A stretch of 15,036 nt of DNA from Bacteroidales bacterium (GTDB taxonomy: Bacteria; Bacteroidota; Bacteroidia; Bacteroidales; UBA932): positions 1 to 15,036 of the forward strand of contig JAHHQQ010000037.1 of assembly GCA_020026275.1 (NCBI GenBank). Reading direction: 5' to 3'. Below the pieces are notes generated by a model. The model was not told the DNA's origin, searched no databases, and was given only the letters and a program-made list of their open reading frames with translations. Within the stretch, counting starts at the first letter, position 1. The number at the start of each line of letters is the position of its first letter. The position numbers and the translations under genes were made by a program. Shown here in pieces: positions 1 to 7,413 of this stretch.

Positions 1-300
1 TGCCCTCTACGAGGCATGTGCTACAAATCAATGAAGGAGAGTAGAAGTATAGAAGCAAACCATCAAGGTGAGGAATACAGGGAGAAAGCGCGTGAATTGC
101 TGACAAGTGAACGAGGACTGCATCACAGGAGCAATCGTCCTGTCGAACCCGAAGCTGTCTTCGGTGACATCCAATTCAATCACGGCTTCAAAAGGTTCCA
201 CATGAAGGGTCATAAGAAGGTAACCGTAGAGTTCTGTCTGATAGCCTCAGCTCATAATCTTAGAATATATAGCTGCATCCTTAAGGAAAACTGGGCCTAG
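1..300 (+). CDS. IS1182-type transposase, C-terminal fragment (5' end outside window)
   Basis: The reading frame is open from the first base and ends at TAG 298-300, giving 99 residues of a DDE transposase C-terminus. Visible landmarks are a cysteine-containing CPLRGMC at the start, then a basic stretch, EPEAVFGDIQFNHGFKRF and the terminal KVTVEFCLIASAHNL. This arrangement (E-x-VFG-x-I/N-x-x-F-x-RF, then AHNL) is typical of IS1182-family and related transposases, where it carries the last acidic catalytic region and the C-terminal helix. The protein would cut and paste its own element. The upstream part is cut by the window edge, so I cannot say whether the gene is intact. It is the only plus-strand gene and lies beyond the terminator of the flotillin unit. 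The family name rests on motif recall, not on a search. Confidence 0.8.
   Translation, partial: CPLRGMCYKSMKESRSIEANHQGEEYREKARELLTSERGLHHRSNRPVEPEAVFGDIQFNHGFKRFHMKGHKKVTVEFCLIASAHNLRIYSCILKENWA
1..300 (+). mobile_element. Right part of an insertion sequence (minimum extent)
   Basis: The transposase fragment implies an insertion sequence entering from the left edge. Its right end should lie shortly after base 300. I see no terminal repeat I can pair, because the left end is outside the window. A 10-base palindrome ACAATATTGT at 315-324 and a short inverted repeat ttgtc/gacaa at 301-305/314-318 sit just past the stop and could belong to the end. The boundary given is only the coding part. 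Confidence 0.5.
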
Positions 301-359
301 TTGTCAGATGACCGACAATATTGTGGCCAATGATGAAAAGATGCCGCAATACATGGTAT

Positions 360-491
360 AGGGCGGAGGCCCAGCTCCGATAGAGCGTGGCCGGCCGCGG
401 CCTCGCGAGCGGCTCCCTGACGACGAAGTCGGAAGGGTGGATGGAGTGGAGCGTCAGCGGAACGGAACTCTATAGGAGCGACCTCCGCCCT
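360..491. other. GC-rich nested-hairpin element of unknown function
   Basis: Bases 361-490 hold 91 G or C out of 130 (70%), inside clearly AT-rich flanks. The outer arms 360-369 and 482-491 pair perfectly over 10 bases. The next arms 374-385 and 468-479 pair at 11 of 12 positions. A third pair joins 417-422 (CTGACG) with 452-457 (CGTCAG). Local palindromes GGCCGCGGCC and CTCGCGAG lie in the 5' half, between the second and third stems. No convincing reading frame covers it. It could be a structured RNA, a REP- or MITE-like repeat, or the end of the neighbouring insertion sequence. Either strand could be the functional one. Confidence 0.6.
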
Positions 492-510
492 TATCACGCC
501 ATATTATATA

Positions 511-541
511 GAAAACCGGATCAAAATTACTTTTGACCCGG
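511..541 (-). terminator. Intrinsic terminator of the nfeD-flotillin unit
   Basis: On the minus strand an 11-base-pair stem (arms 541-531 and 526-516, one G-T wobble, four-base loop 530-527) is followed directly by TTTT. It begins 38 bases after the flotillin stop codon. The plus strand has no T-run after the stem, so the signal is directional and serves the minus-strand genes. Confidence 0.9.
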
Positions 542-579
542 CCTCGTAAAAATTCATATATTCAAAATTCTATTTGCTC

Positions 580-2007
580 CTACTTTTCTGCAGAGGGAAT
601 GGAAGAATCTTGATGTGGCACTTCATCTTTTCCTTTCAAATAGGAAGGCAAATTCATTCCTGCCATCTTGAAAAGTTCTTCCAGTGGCGGAACAGCCTGC
701 ATCATTCCCGAAATGAAATTGGCGGTGGAGGTTTTTCCATCAGAAGAATTGTTGCCGTCCCATACTGTAACTTTATCAATCTTGATTCCTTTGACAGCCT
801 CAACCTGAGTCTTGACCAATTCAGGAAGTTTGTCTGCAATCAACATGAGCACAGCTTTCTGAGGATCTCCCTCTGCTGCATTGACCAATTGGCTGAATCC
901 TTGTGCCTGTTTGGACAAAATTTCATACACGCCGCGAGCTTGGGCATCCATCTTGGCATAGATAGCATCGGCTTCACCCTTTGCCATTCTGCGCAATTTT
1001 TCTGCTTCTGCTTCTGCATCAATGATAGCCTTTTCTTTTTCAATCTGTGCAGGAACCACCACATTCGCAATCTGGGTGGCCTTTTCTCGTTCAGCTCTGG
1101 CCATTTCCGCATCTTTTTCTGACTGATATGCTTCCTGCAAAGCCAAAGCAGATTGAACTTTCTCTGCAGCAACTGCCAATCTGGATGCCTCCGCTTCCTT
1201 TTCACGGCGCAGTGCCTCTGAATTTGCAATCGCAATTTTAGAGTTATTTTCTCCTTCTACTGCAGAAGCATTGGCGGCAGCCGTATTGATACGGGTATCT
1301 CTCAAGGTTTCAGCGATACGAATATCCTTATCCCTGTCTGCTTCAGCCTTGCCGATTTCTCCGAATCGATTCTGTTCAGCGACACTCTTTTTGGCATCAT
1401 TGATTGCCTTGGCAGCAGCCTCCTTGCCCAAAGCCTCAATATAACCGGATTCATCCCGTATATCGGTCACATTCACGTTAATCAGTTTCAAACCAATTTT
1501 ACGCAACTCGGCCTCCACATTTGTACTGACATTGGCAAGAAACTTATCTCGGTCAGAATTGATTTCTTCAATGTCCATCGTGGCGATCACCAGACGCAAC
1601 TGGCCGAACAGGATATCGGTCGCGATGTTCTGGATATTGTCAATTGACAATCCAAGAAGACGCTCCGCTGCATTAGTCATACTTTCTGGATCAGTAGAGA
1701 TGCCTACGGTAAAACGACAAGGTACATCAACACGAATATTTTGTTTACTGAGAGCATTTGTCAGATTGCATTCGATAGAAATAGGTTTCAAATCCAGGAA
1801 AGCATAATTCTGAAAGACCGGCCAGATAAAAGCGGCGCCTCCATGGATACAGCGGGCTGAAGAATGTCCATCTCTAGTTTTTCCTGTCTTTCCATAAATC
1901 ACCAAAATCTTATCCGAAGGACAACGCCTGTAGCGCTTGAGAACAGCTGCAAAAGTCACGAACAGGACCACTGCAACTACGACAATCAATGTAGGTAAAC
2001 TCATCAT
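580..2007 (-). CDS. floT: Flotillin family (SPFH domain) membrane scaffold protein
   Basis: This 475-residue protein matches the flotillin/FloT (YuaG) family in architecture. Residues 4-24 form one hydrophobic membrane segment. About 30-185 is the SPFH domain, including the stretch DIRDESGYIEALG near 182-194. About 190-350 is a long Ala/Glu/Lys-rich coiled coil with repeated EAE and AEAEAEKLRR patterns. The C-terminal part contains GIKIDKVTVWDG (407-418) followed by a low-complexity tail. Bacterial flotillins oligomerise at the inner membrane and organise membrane microdomains and fluidity; that role is family knowledge. The start is one of two adjacent ATGs (2007 and 2004) with no Shine-Dalgarno sequence. 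It lies 12 bases after the NfeD-like gene, which is the usual partner of flotillins, so the two almost surely act together. The gene symbol is by family resemblance. Confidence 0.93.
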   Translation of the reverse strand: MMSLPTLIVVVAVVLFVTFAAVLKRYRRCPSDKILVIYGKTGKTRDGHSSARCIHGGAAFIWPVFQNYAFLDLKPISIECNLTNALSKQNIRVDVPCRFTVGISTDPESMTNAAERLLGLSIDNIQNIATDILFGQLRLVIATMDIEEINSDRDKFLANVSTNVEAELRKIGLKLINVNVTDIRDESGYIEALGKEAAAKAINDAKKSVAEQNRFGEIGKAEADRDKDIRIAETLRDTRINTAAANASAVEGENNSKIAIANSEALRREKEAEASRLAVAAEKVQSALALQEAYQSEKDAEMARAEREKATQIANVVVPAQIEKEKAIIDAEAEAEKLRRMAKGEADAIYAKMDAQARGVYEILSKQAQGFSQLVNAAEGDPQKAVLMLIADKLPELVKTQVEAVKGIKIDKVTVWDGNNSSDGKTSTANFISGMMQAVPPLEELFKMAGMNLPSYLKGKDEVPHQDSSIPSAEK

Positions 2008-2019
2008 ATCAATTCAATT

Positions 2020-2604
2020 TTAACCGTTATTCTTTTCTACGAGAAGAGTCAGAGAATCAATTACCTCAACCACTTTGACAGGAGTTCCGTTCTCCAATTT
2101 CTCCCCTTCTGTGACAGCTGCATATTCCCGTACAGCATTGGAAATGCTGATCTGAACCTTTCCCTCTCCAGATTTATGAGCAGGAACAGTCAAATAAACA
2201 GTTCCCGTACAGCCTTTGGCTGAACGATAAACATCCACATTGCCAGATTGCTGCATGGAACTCAAAAATTTGAAAAGATACATTACAGCAACCACCAACA
2301 GAATTCCGACAAGGATAGCCAATGAGATAAGAAGAGTTCTCGAGGGGATAACTTCTTCGAAGAGGACAACTGTCCATCCGAATCCGAGTGAAAAATTGAC
2401 CAGATTTCTGAAAGTCAGAAGATTCATCCCAGTATCCAGACCAGAAAAGTCTGAAGAGGAATCCAATGCAGCTTCAAAGTCCCCAGCATCAGCACCCAGA
2501 AAAGTCATAATGCTTTGGACAATAAACGTGGCTGTTGCCGCAAGGGTGATTCCCCAAATTATTTTCATAGACAAGCTCAAGCCTGCCCACCATATTGCAA
2601 TCAT
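2020..2604 (-). CDS. NfeD-like membrane protein with C-terminal OB-fold (YuaF/YqiJ-type)
   Basis: The 194-residue protein has hydrophobic segments at about 14-36, 66-82 and 88-113, then a soluble domain at about 128-190. That domain shows the NfeD OB-fold pattern: GCTGTVYLTVP (131-141), GEGKVQIS, a conserved REYAAV, then GTPVKVVEVIDSLTLLVE. NfeD family proteins are encoded beside flotillin or stomatin genes and are thought to modulate those scaffolds through the OB domain. Here the flotillin follows after 12 bases, which supports a functional pair. No serine-protease domain is present, so this is the short NfeD type. A Bacteroidota-type promoter sits directly upstream. The subgroup (YuaF versus YqiJ) cannot be settled by eye. 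Confidence 0.87.
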   Translation of the reverse strand: MIAIWWAGLSLSMKIIWGITLAATATFIVQSIMTFLGADAGDFEAALDSSSDFSGLDTGMNLLTFRNLVNFSLGFGWTVVLFEEVIPSRTLLISLAILVGILLVVAVMYLFKFLSSMQQSGNVDVYRSAKGCTGTVYLTVPAHKSGEGKVQISISNAVREYAAVTEGEKLENGTPVKVVEVIDSLTLLVEKNNG

Positions 2605-2630
2605 ATTTCATATAATTAATTGACCCTATT

Positions 2631-2660
2631 CAAATGTATGAATTTTCTATAAAATCACAA
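2631..2660 (-). promoter_or_regulatory. Bacteroidota-type promoter for nfeD-flotillin
   Basis: On the minus strand the -7 box is TACATTTG (2638-2631), a perfect match to TAnnTTTG. A -33 core TTG (2660-2658) lies 19 bases upstream. The predicted start of transcription is close to 2623, leaving a short leader before the ATG at 2604. It begins only 13 bases after the GH3 stop codon, with no strong terminator between. Confidence 0.7.
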
Positions 2661-2673
2661 GAAAACAGAAATA

Positions 2674-4932
2674 TCATTTCAATCCAAATATCAGAGTCTG
2701 GCGAATCTTATCTGATCCGGAGCCTACATGAGCGACAAAACTTCCAGGTTCTGCCTTCCAAGAATGAGTTTCCGGATCATAGAAGCTCAAATGACTGACA
2801 TCAATGATGAAATTAACTTCCTTAGATTCGCCTGGTTCAAGATAAACTTTGTGGAAACCCTTCAGTTCTTTCTTCGGACGTTCCACGGAGGCCTCCATGT
2901 CCTGAATATATAACTGGACAACTTCAGAACCTGCCACTTTGCCCGTGTTCTTGACATTGACGGTTATAGTAATCTGCCCATCTTTTCTGAAGGATTCCTT
3001 GTCAGAATGGATTTCTGAAATTTCAAAAGTCGTGTAACTCAATCCATGACCGAACGCGAACTGCGGTTCAATGTTCTGAGCTTCATACCAACGGTAGCCA
3101 ACGAATATTCCCTCATCATAATAGATATCATAGATAGGAACATCATAGGACTCTACACCACCAGTACGTCCTTCCAGCAAACCTGGATACTGTCTTTCTG
3201 TCCGGATTGGACAATCTGAATAGACTTTCGGATAAGAAAATGGAAGTTTTCCAGAAGGATTGACCTTTCCGACAAGGACATCAGCCAGACAAATACCAGC
3301 TTCACTTCCAAGATACCAGCTCTGTAGAATAGCCGGAACCTTATCGGCCCATGGCATCCCCACTGGACTGCCACTGATATTGACTACAACCAGCTTATCA
3401 TTGGCCTCTGCCAATGCTTCAATCACTTTGTCCTGATTATATGGAAGATTATATTCCACACGATCACGTCCCTCACAATCTTGAAATGTCGCCTTATTCA
3501 ATCCTCCGATAAAGATAACAAAATCCGCCTTTCTGGCAGCCTCGACCGCATCGCGAATCAAGTCATCCTCAGAACGACTCTCGGACAGATTCTGTCCCGT
3601 CACGACACGATTGTAAACACCTGTCACATCTCCCTTGTATCCTCTTTCGAATAAGACCTCAGCTTTTCCTTCCAATTCGGCACGGATTCCTTCAATCGGA
3701 ACAATCTCATGCTGTGCCTTTAACGAAGAGCTTCCCCCTCCAACAGACATCTTCTTGATGGCATTTTCCCCCACGACCAAAACTTTCTGTCCTTTTTTTA
3801 CCTGCAAAGGCAGCAGTCCATCATTCTTGAGCAGAACGATACTTTCTGCACCGATTTCATAAGCCGCTTGGTCATGCTCCGGACAAGTGAAACGTCCCCA
3901 ATAACGTTCCTTGGCCATAGTTGTGCGGAAAATCATACGAAGTATGCGCCGGCATTTATCATCCAATTCTCCTGTCCCATATTTTCCGGAACGAATTCCT
4001 TCATAATATGGTTTGGCGAGAAAATAATTCTCATAAGCATTGGACATACTCCGGTCAAGGCCATTGGTCCAAGTTCCCATTTCCAGATCAAGGCCGTTCT
4101 TGACTGCCTGTTCCGTATCATGCACTCCTCCCCAGTCACTGATAACAACTCCATCAAATTTCCATTTTCTTTTCAAGATATCATTTAACAACAGGTCATT
4201 ATGACAATTCCACTGTCCTTTGTACTGATTATAGGATCCCATGATCGCCCAAGCATCTCCTTCCTGGACAGCCGCTTTGAAAGCCGGCAGATAAATCTCA
4301 TGCAACGTACGTTCATCTACATTGCAATTGGTCGTCACACGATTTGTTTCATTGTTATTGATGGCAAAATGTTTCACACAAGCAGCTACCCCTTTTTCCT
4401 GGACCCCCTTTACATAAGGGACTGCCAGGCGGGAAGCCAGATACGGATCCTCTCCCATATATTCAAAATTTCGCCCCAGCAATGGGAAACGACAAATGTT
4501 GACGCCTGGTCCAAGCAGGACAGACTTGTTACGATATTTTGCCTCCTCTCCAATACTAATACCATACAAATGGGATAAATCTTCATTCCATGTCGCCGCC
4601 AGAGCTGTCAATGCGGGAAAAACTGTACAGGAATCATTGGTCCAGCCAGCCATATCCCAATCATCCCAATATACTTCAGGACGAATACCATGGGGACCGT
4701 CTGTACACCATACCTCCGGAATGCCCAGACGAGGAACACCAGGAGAAGAAAATTTGGATTGAGCATGGGTCATTTTGACTTTCTCTTCCAAAGTCATTCT
4801 TGCAAGGGCATCTTCTACACGTTCTTCGACAGGCTTGTCCACATCGAGATAAATCGGCCCTTCATTTTCAGGAGATTGAGAACAAGAGACAATGTGCCCC
4901 AGCAAAGAGAGGAGCAATAATTTTCTTTTCAT
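2674..4932 (-). CDS. Glycoside hydrolase family 3, beta-glucosidase type, lipoprotein
   Basis: The 752-residue protein has a lipoprotein signal (hydrophobic 5-16, lipobox IVSC, Cys17), so it should be anchored in the envelope. The first GH3 domain carries the substrate motif KHFAINNNETNR (187-198) and the nucleophile motif VVISDWGG (262-269, Asp266). The second domain holds CEGRDR (486-491), where Glu487 is the likely acid/base by family analogy. The C-terminus has the fibronectin III-like module (about 665-740, with VVQLYIQD and ERPKKELKGF). There is no room for a PA14 insertion. Such enzymes remove terminal beta-linked sugars from oligosaccharides; the exact substrate (gluco-, xylo- or other) cannot be read from the sequence. 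It has its own promoter and no adjacent SusC/SusD genes, so it is not visibly part of a polysaccharide utilisation locus. Confidence 0.93.
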   Translation of the reverse strand: MKRKLLLLSLLGHIVSCSQSPENEGPIYLDVDKPVEERVEDALARMTLEEKVKMTHAQSKFSSPGVPRLGIPEVWCTDGPHGIRPEVYWDDWDMAGWTNDSCTVFPALTALAATWNEDLSHLYGISIGEEAKYRNKSVLLGPGVNICRFPLLGRNFEYMGEDPYLASRLAVPYVKGVQEKGVAACVKHFAINNNETNRVTTNCNVDERTLHEIYLPAFKAAVQEGDAWAIMGSYNQYKGQWNCHNDLLLNDILKRKWKFDGVVISDWGGVHDTEQAVKNGLDLEMGTWTNGLDRSMSNAYENYFLAKPYYEGIRSGKYGTGELDDKCRRILRMIFRTTMAKERYWGRFTCPEHDQAAYEIGAESIVLLKNDGLLPLQVKKGQKVLVVGENAIKKMSVGGGSSSLKAQHEIVPIEGIRAELEGKAEVLFERGYKGDVTGVYNRVVTGQNLSESRSEDDLIRDAVEAARKADFVIFIGGLNKATFQDCEGRDRVEYNLPYNQDKVIEALAEANDKLVVVNISGSPVGMPWADKVPAILQSWYLGSEAGICLADVLVGKVNPSGKLPFSYPKVYSDCPIRTERQYPGLLEGRTGGVESYDVPIYDIYYDEGIFVGYRWYEAQNIEPQFAFGHGLSYTTFEISEIHSDKESFRKDGQITITVNVKNTGKVAGSEVVQLYIQDMEASVERPKKELKGFHKVYLEPGESKEVNFIIDVSHLSFYDPETHSWKAEPGSFVAHVGSGSDKIRQTLIFGLK

Positions 4933-4964
4933 TTTTCTGTGTTATTAATAATATTTCATATTGC

Positions 4965-4996
4965 GAAATATACACGATATTTTGTTTTTATTCAAA
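4965..4996 (-). promoter_or_regulatory. Bacteroidota-type promoter for the GH3 gene
   Basis: Minus-strand TTTG (4996-4993), a 20-base spacer, then TATATTTC (4972-4965), matching TAnnTTTG at seven of eight positions. It lies 32 bases ahead of the ATG at 4932, within an AT-rich leader. It overlaps the upstream edge of the plus-strand sigma-54-like site at 4998-5014, so the two could compete. Confidence 0.55.
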
Positions 4997-4997
4997 T

Positions 4998-5014
4998 TTG
5001 GCACAGTTATAGCA
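4998..5014 (+). promoter_or_regulatory. Candidate sigma-54 promoter, plus strand
   Basis: TTGGCACAGTTATAGCA fits the sigma-54 consensus TTGGCAC-R-N4-TTGCW at every defined position except one (TAGC for TTGC). The invariant GG (5000-5001) and GC (5012-5013) are exactly ten bases apart, as sigma-54 requires. No plus-strand protein gene follows; the only downstream landmark is the hairpin at 5074-5108. A single match of this length can be chance in an intergenic region, so the call is tentative. Confidence 0.4.
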
Positions 5015-5024
5015 TATAGTGAAA

Positions 5025-5117
5025 GCAAGTAGTACATAAGTTATTTTAATGTTAATTGAATAAGTGAAACTGAAAACCGGAGCAAGTCGTGAAGATTCGC
5101 TCCGGTTTATCTTTTTT
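5025..5117 (+). ncRNA. Possible small RNA between the GH3 and NamZ genes
   Basis: If the sigma-54-like site is used, transcription would begin near 5025 and stop at the hairpin and T-run ending near 5117, giving an RNA of about 90 bases. The 5' half is unstructured and AU-rich; the 3' half is the 10-base-pair stem plus U-tract. It contains only a trivial four-codon reading frame (ATG at 5050). The boundaries and the existence of the RNA are inference from the two flanking signals. Confidence 0.25.
5074..5117. terminator. Hairpin terminator after namZ, usable on both strands
   Basis: Arms 5074-5083 (AAACCGGAGC) and 5099-5108 (GCTCCGGTTT) form a perfect 10-base-pair stem with a 15-base loop. 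On the minus strand it lies 19 bases after the NamZ-type stop codon and ends the ATP synthase/NamZ transcript, with a modest T-run (TTTTCAGTTT). On the plus strand the T-run (ATCTTTTTTC) is better, although no plus-strand gene is visible upstream. Confidence 0.85.
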
Positions 5118-5127
5118 CTCTTATTAT

Positions 5128-6450
5128 CTATTCAGCATACAGCAGATATGCTTCTCGCAGAACCTTGAAGTCTGCAACATCTTGCTGCCACTTACTCTTG
5201 ATTTCATCTGCACTGTGTCCTGTCTCTATCATTTGACGAACCCATGAAACCCCTGTCAGCAATTCAAAAAAACCGTTCTTCAAAAAGAAATCATCCCCGA
5301 TGTTCAAATTGTCGTAGGCATCAATGATGTACTGAAGATCCACTCCATCTTCCCAAATTTTCTCATTGGACTTGTTACGGAGATTGACTCCATGACAAAT
5401 CTGATTCATAAATTTTGGAGTTTTCGCTCCTGACATACTCACCGGAGTAAAAGTATAGCTTTCCATTCCTGGTGTATAGTGACCGGTTCGGGTCGGATCA
5501 TAATTTGGATGGCCATATATTTCAAATGGATATTCCGTTCCTCTTCCAGTTGTAGCCACAGCTCCTTCAAAAAAACAGGTAGAAGCATAAAGATAAATGG
5601 ATTTCATATCCTTCAAGTTCGGCGAGGGACGCTGCAGCAAAGCATAACGGGTCTGATGAGTGTAGTTTTTACACGGTACGACAGTCAGTTTGCATTGTTT
5701 GCTGTCGTCCAGCCAACCTTCCCCGTTAATCATGAGAGCAAGTTCCGCCAAAGTCATTCCATGCACAATCGGAACAGGAAGCCGACCTACACCGGATACA
5801 TACTTCTCCATGTCCAGAACAGGTCCATCCACATAGAATCCATTCGGATTCGGCCGGTCAAGCACCACCACTTCCTTATCATATCGTGCACATGCTTCCA
5901 TCAGACGGAACATAGTAATATAATAAGTGTAGTATCGCAGACCTACATCCTGGATATCGACTACCAGCACATCAAACTTGGACATGGACTGGGCAGAAGG
6001 ATAAGAGGAGCCCTTCTCGTAAAGAGACAAGATTGGCACTCCTGTCTGCGCATCTACAGAGCTGCTGACATGTTCTCCGGCATCTGCCGTTCCTCTGAAT
6101 CCATGTTCCGGAGAAAAAATGGCCGTTACCTGGACCTGATGGGAAAGCAGCAGATCCAAGACATGAGGGCCATACTTTGCACCCTCCGGGATTCCGAACG
6201 GTTGGATGGAAGATTCTTCGGTCGTCAGCTGCTGACGTTCCAGTTCTTTCCCTTCCGCGTCCAGCACGACATCCCCTACGATGCCTGTCTGATTGCTCAA
6301 GATCGCTACACGTTTTCCTTTCAGGAGAGGAAGATAAATTTCTGTCCTTTCATCTCCCAAGACCACTTTGTCTGAGGAATTGATGTTTCCGCACGCCAAT
6401 ACGCTGAATGTCAATGCGGCAAAAATTAGAATAGTTGCAATTTTCTTCAT
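5128..6450 (-). CDS. GH171 / NamZ-type exo-beta-N-acetylmuramidase family lipoprotein (formerly DUF1343)
   Basis: The 440-residue protein has a signal peptide with a plausible lipobox (VLAC, Cys20). The body shows the DUF1343 signature motifs: GKRVAILSNQTG (45-56), FSPEHGFRG (112-120, Glu115 probably catalytic), VVDIQDVGLRYYTY (163-176), LDRPNPNG (197-204), VHGMT (229-233), RPSPNL (274-279) and GRGTEYPFE (302-310). The characterised members (NamZ of Bacillus subtilis, and a Tannerella homologue) release N-acetylmuramic acid from the non-reducing end of peptidoglycan fragments, so a role in cell-wall turnover is likely. Between the NQTG and HVLDLLL motifs about 35 residues look inserted relative to the usual form. 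The gene starts 27 bases after atpG with no terminator between, so it probably shares the ATP synthase transcript. Family assignment is firm; activity is inferred. Confidence 0.88.
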   Translation of the reverse strand: MKKIATILIFAALTFSVLACGNINSSDKVVLGDERTEIYLPLLKGKRVAILSNQTGIVGDVVLDAEGKELERQQLTTEESSIQPFGIPEGAKYGPHVLDLLLSHQVQVTAIFSPEHGFRGTADAGEHVSSSVDAQTGVPILSLYEKGSSYPSAQSMSKFDVLVVDIQDVGLRYYTYYITMFRLMEACARYDKEVVVLDRPNPNGFYVDGPVLDMEKYVSGVGRLPVPIVHGMTLAELALMINGEGWLDDSKQCKLTVVPCKNYTHQTRYALLQRPSPNLKDMKSIYLYASTCFFEGAVATTGRGTEYPFEIYGHPNYDPTRTGHYTPGMESYTFTPVSMSGAKTPKFMNQICHGVNLRNKSNEKIWEDGVDLQYIIDAYDNLNIGDDFFLKNGFFELLTGVSWVRQMIETGHSADEIKSKWQQDVADFKVLREAYLLYAE

Positions 6451-6477
6451 GTGGGTTTCAGGTTTTTGGGGAGGTCA

Positions 6478-7404
6478 TCAAGCGATGGTTCCTCCCACGA
6501 TATCAAGAATTTCACTAGTAATCTTCTGCTGACGACCCTTGTTGTACTGCAAGGTCAGGTCGTCGAGCAATTCGTTGCCATTGTCGGTTGCAATCTGCAT
6601 GGCGACGGTACGAGCGGCATGCTCCGCAGCGGCCGCATCCAACAGGACCGTATAGATCTTCATTTTCAAGACTTTCGGCAAAAGCAAGTCTATAAGTTCG
6701 TCCCGTCCAGGTTCCAGAATGTATTCTTCTGGAATATGTACAATTCCAAATGTTTCTCCTTTTTCAGAATGAGCGATCGATTCCACAGAAAGAGGAAGAT
6801 AAACCTCATGAACTGTCGGCTGGGAACCTGTTGAAGCGAAATGATTATAAATCAGTTCAACCTGATCGAAAGTACCGTCCACAAAGCCATCAACCAGACA
6901 TTTTGCCAATTTCTTGGCCATTTCATAATCCGGACTTCCAGAAAAATCAGAAAAATCAGAAACAATATCGTACCCAGCATTGGAAAGAGCTGTTGCCATC
7001 CTCTTTCCTACCGCATAGATGACCAGATCTTCTTTTCGGAATCCCTTATCCAGATAGGAAGTGATGACTTCTTTGGATTGACGAATTGAATTGGCATTGA
7101 ATCCTCCACAAAGAGAAGAATTGGAAGACATGCAGACAAGCGCAACTCGTTTCACTGGCCTTGTTGCGATGAAAATGGAGTCTTCCTTGCTCTTCGCTGA
7201 AGATTTGTGTCCCTTTTCTTTTGAATCGGTATCCATCAGGTCCATGAGAATACTGGTCAGCTTTTCCTGATACGGGACCATATTGCCGATGGCAGTCTGG
7301 GCTCTCTTGAGTTTGGCTGAAGCTACCAACTTCATCGCTGAAGTGATCTTCAATGTACTCTTGACAGAACCGATCCTTCCTTTTATCTCCTTCAATGATG
7401 GCAT
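6478..7404 (-). CDS. atpG: F1Fo ATP synthase subunit gamma
   Basis: At 308 residues this is the rotating central stalk that couples the c-ring to the alpha3beta3 head. The N-terminal coiled-coil helix starts with SLKEIKGRIGSVKSTLKIT and continues SAMKLVASAKLKRAQ. The central Rossmann-like part has VALVCMSSNSSLCGGFN. The C-terminal helix ends with DNGNELLDDLTLQYNKGRQQ and ITSEILDIVGG, all diagnostic for gamma. A charged stretch near residues 58-75 (DTDSKEKGHKSSAKSKED) makes it somewhat longer than the roughly 287 residues of the E. coli protein. It starts nine bases after the atpA stop and is the last ATP synthase gene in the cluster, followed by the NamZ-type gene. Confidence 0.97.
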   Translation of the reverse strand: MPSLKEIKGRIGSVKSTLKITSAMKLVASAKLKRAQTAIGNMVPYQEKLTSILMDLMDTDSKEKGHKSSAKSKEDSIFIATRPVKRVALVCMSSNSSLCGGFNANSIRQSKEVITSYLDKGFRKEDLVIYAVGKRMATALSNAGYDIVSDFSDFSGSPDYEMAKKLAKCLVDGFVDGTFDQVELIYNHFASTGSQPTVHEVYLPLSVESIAHSEKGETFGIVHIPEEYILEPGRDELIDLLLPKVLKMKIYTVLLDAAAAEHAARTVAMQIATDNGNELLDDLTLQYNKGRQQKITSEILDIVGGTIA

Positions 7405-7413
7405 AAACTACAG

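Noticed and set aside
361..490. tRNA or tmRNA reading of the GC-rich element
   Set aside because: The outer GGGCGGA/TCCGCCC arms resemble an acceptor stem and AGCTCCGATAGAGC resembles a D-arm. However, there is no TTC-type T-arm and no CCA end, and the length is 130 bases.
5479..6375. Long plus-strand reading frame of about 298 codons opposite the NamZ-type gene
   Set aside because: It lies wholly inside a well-supported minus-strand gene with all family motifs. Its translation is rich in His, Ile, Arg and Ser, with no recognisable domain.
2674..6450. GH3 and NamZ-type genes as a NagZ-NamZ peptidoglycan recycling pair, as in Bacillus
   Set aside because: The GH3 protein has KHFAINNNETNR and SDWGG, as in beta-glucosidases, and lacks the NagZ motif KHFPGHG-DSH. 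It also has its own promoter, and a terminator separates the two.
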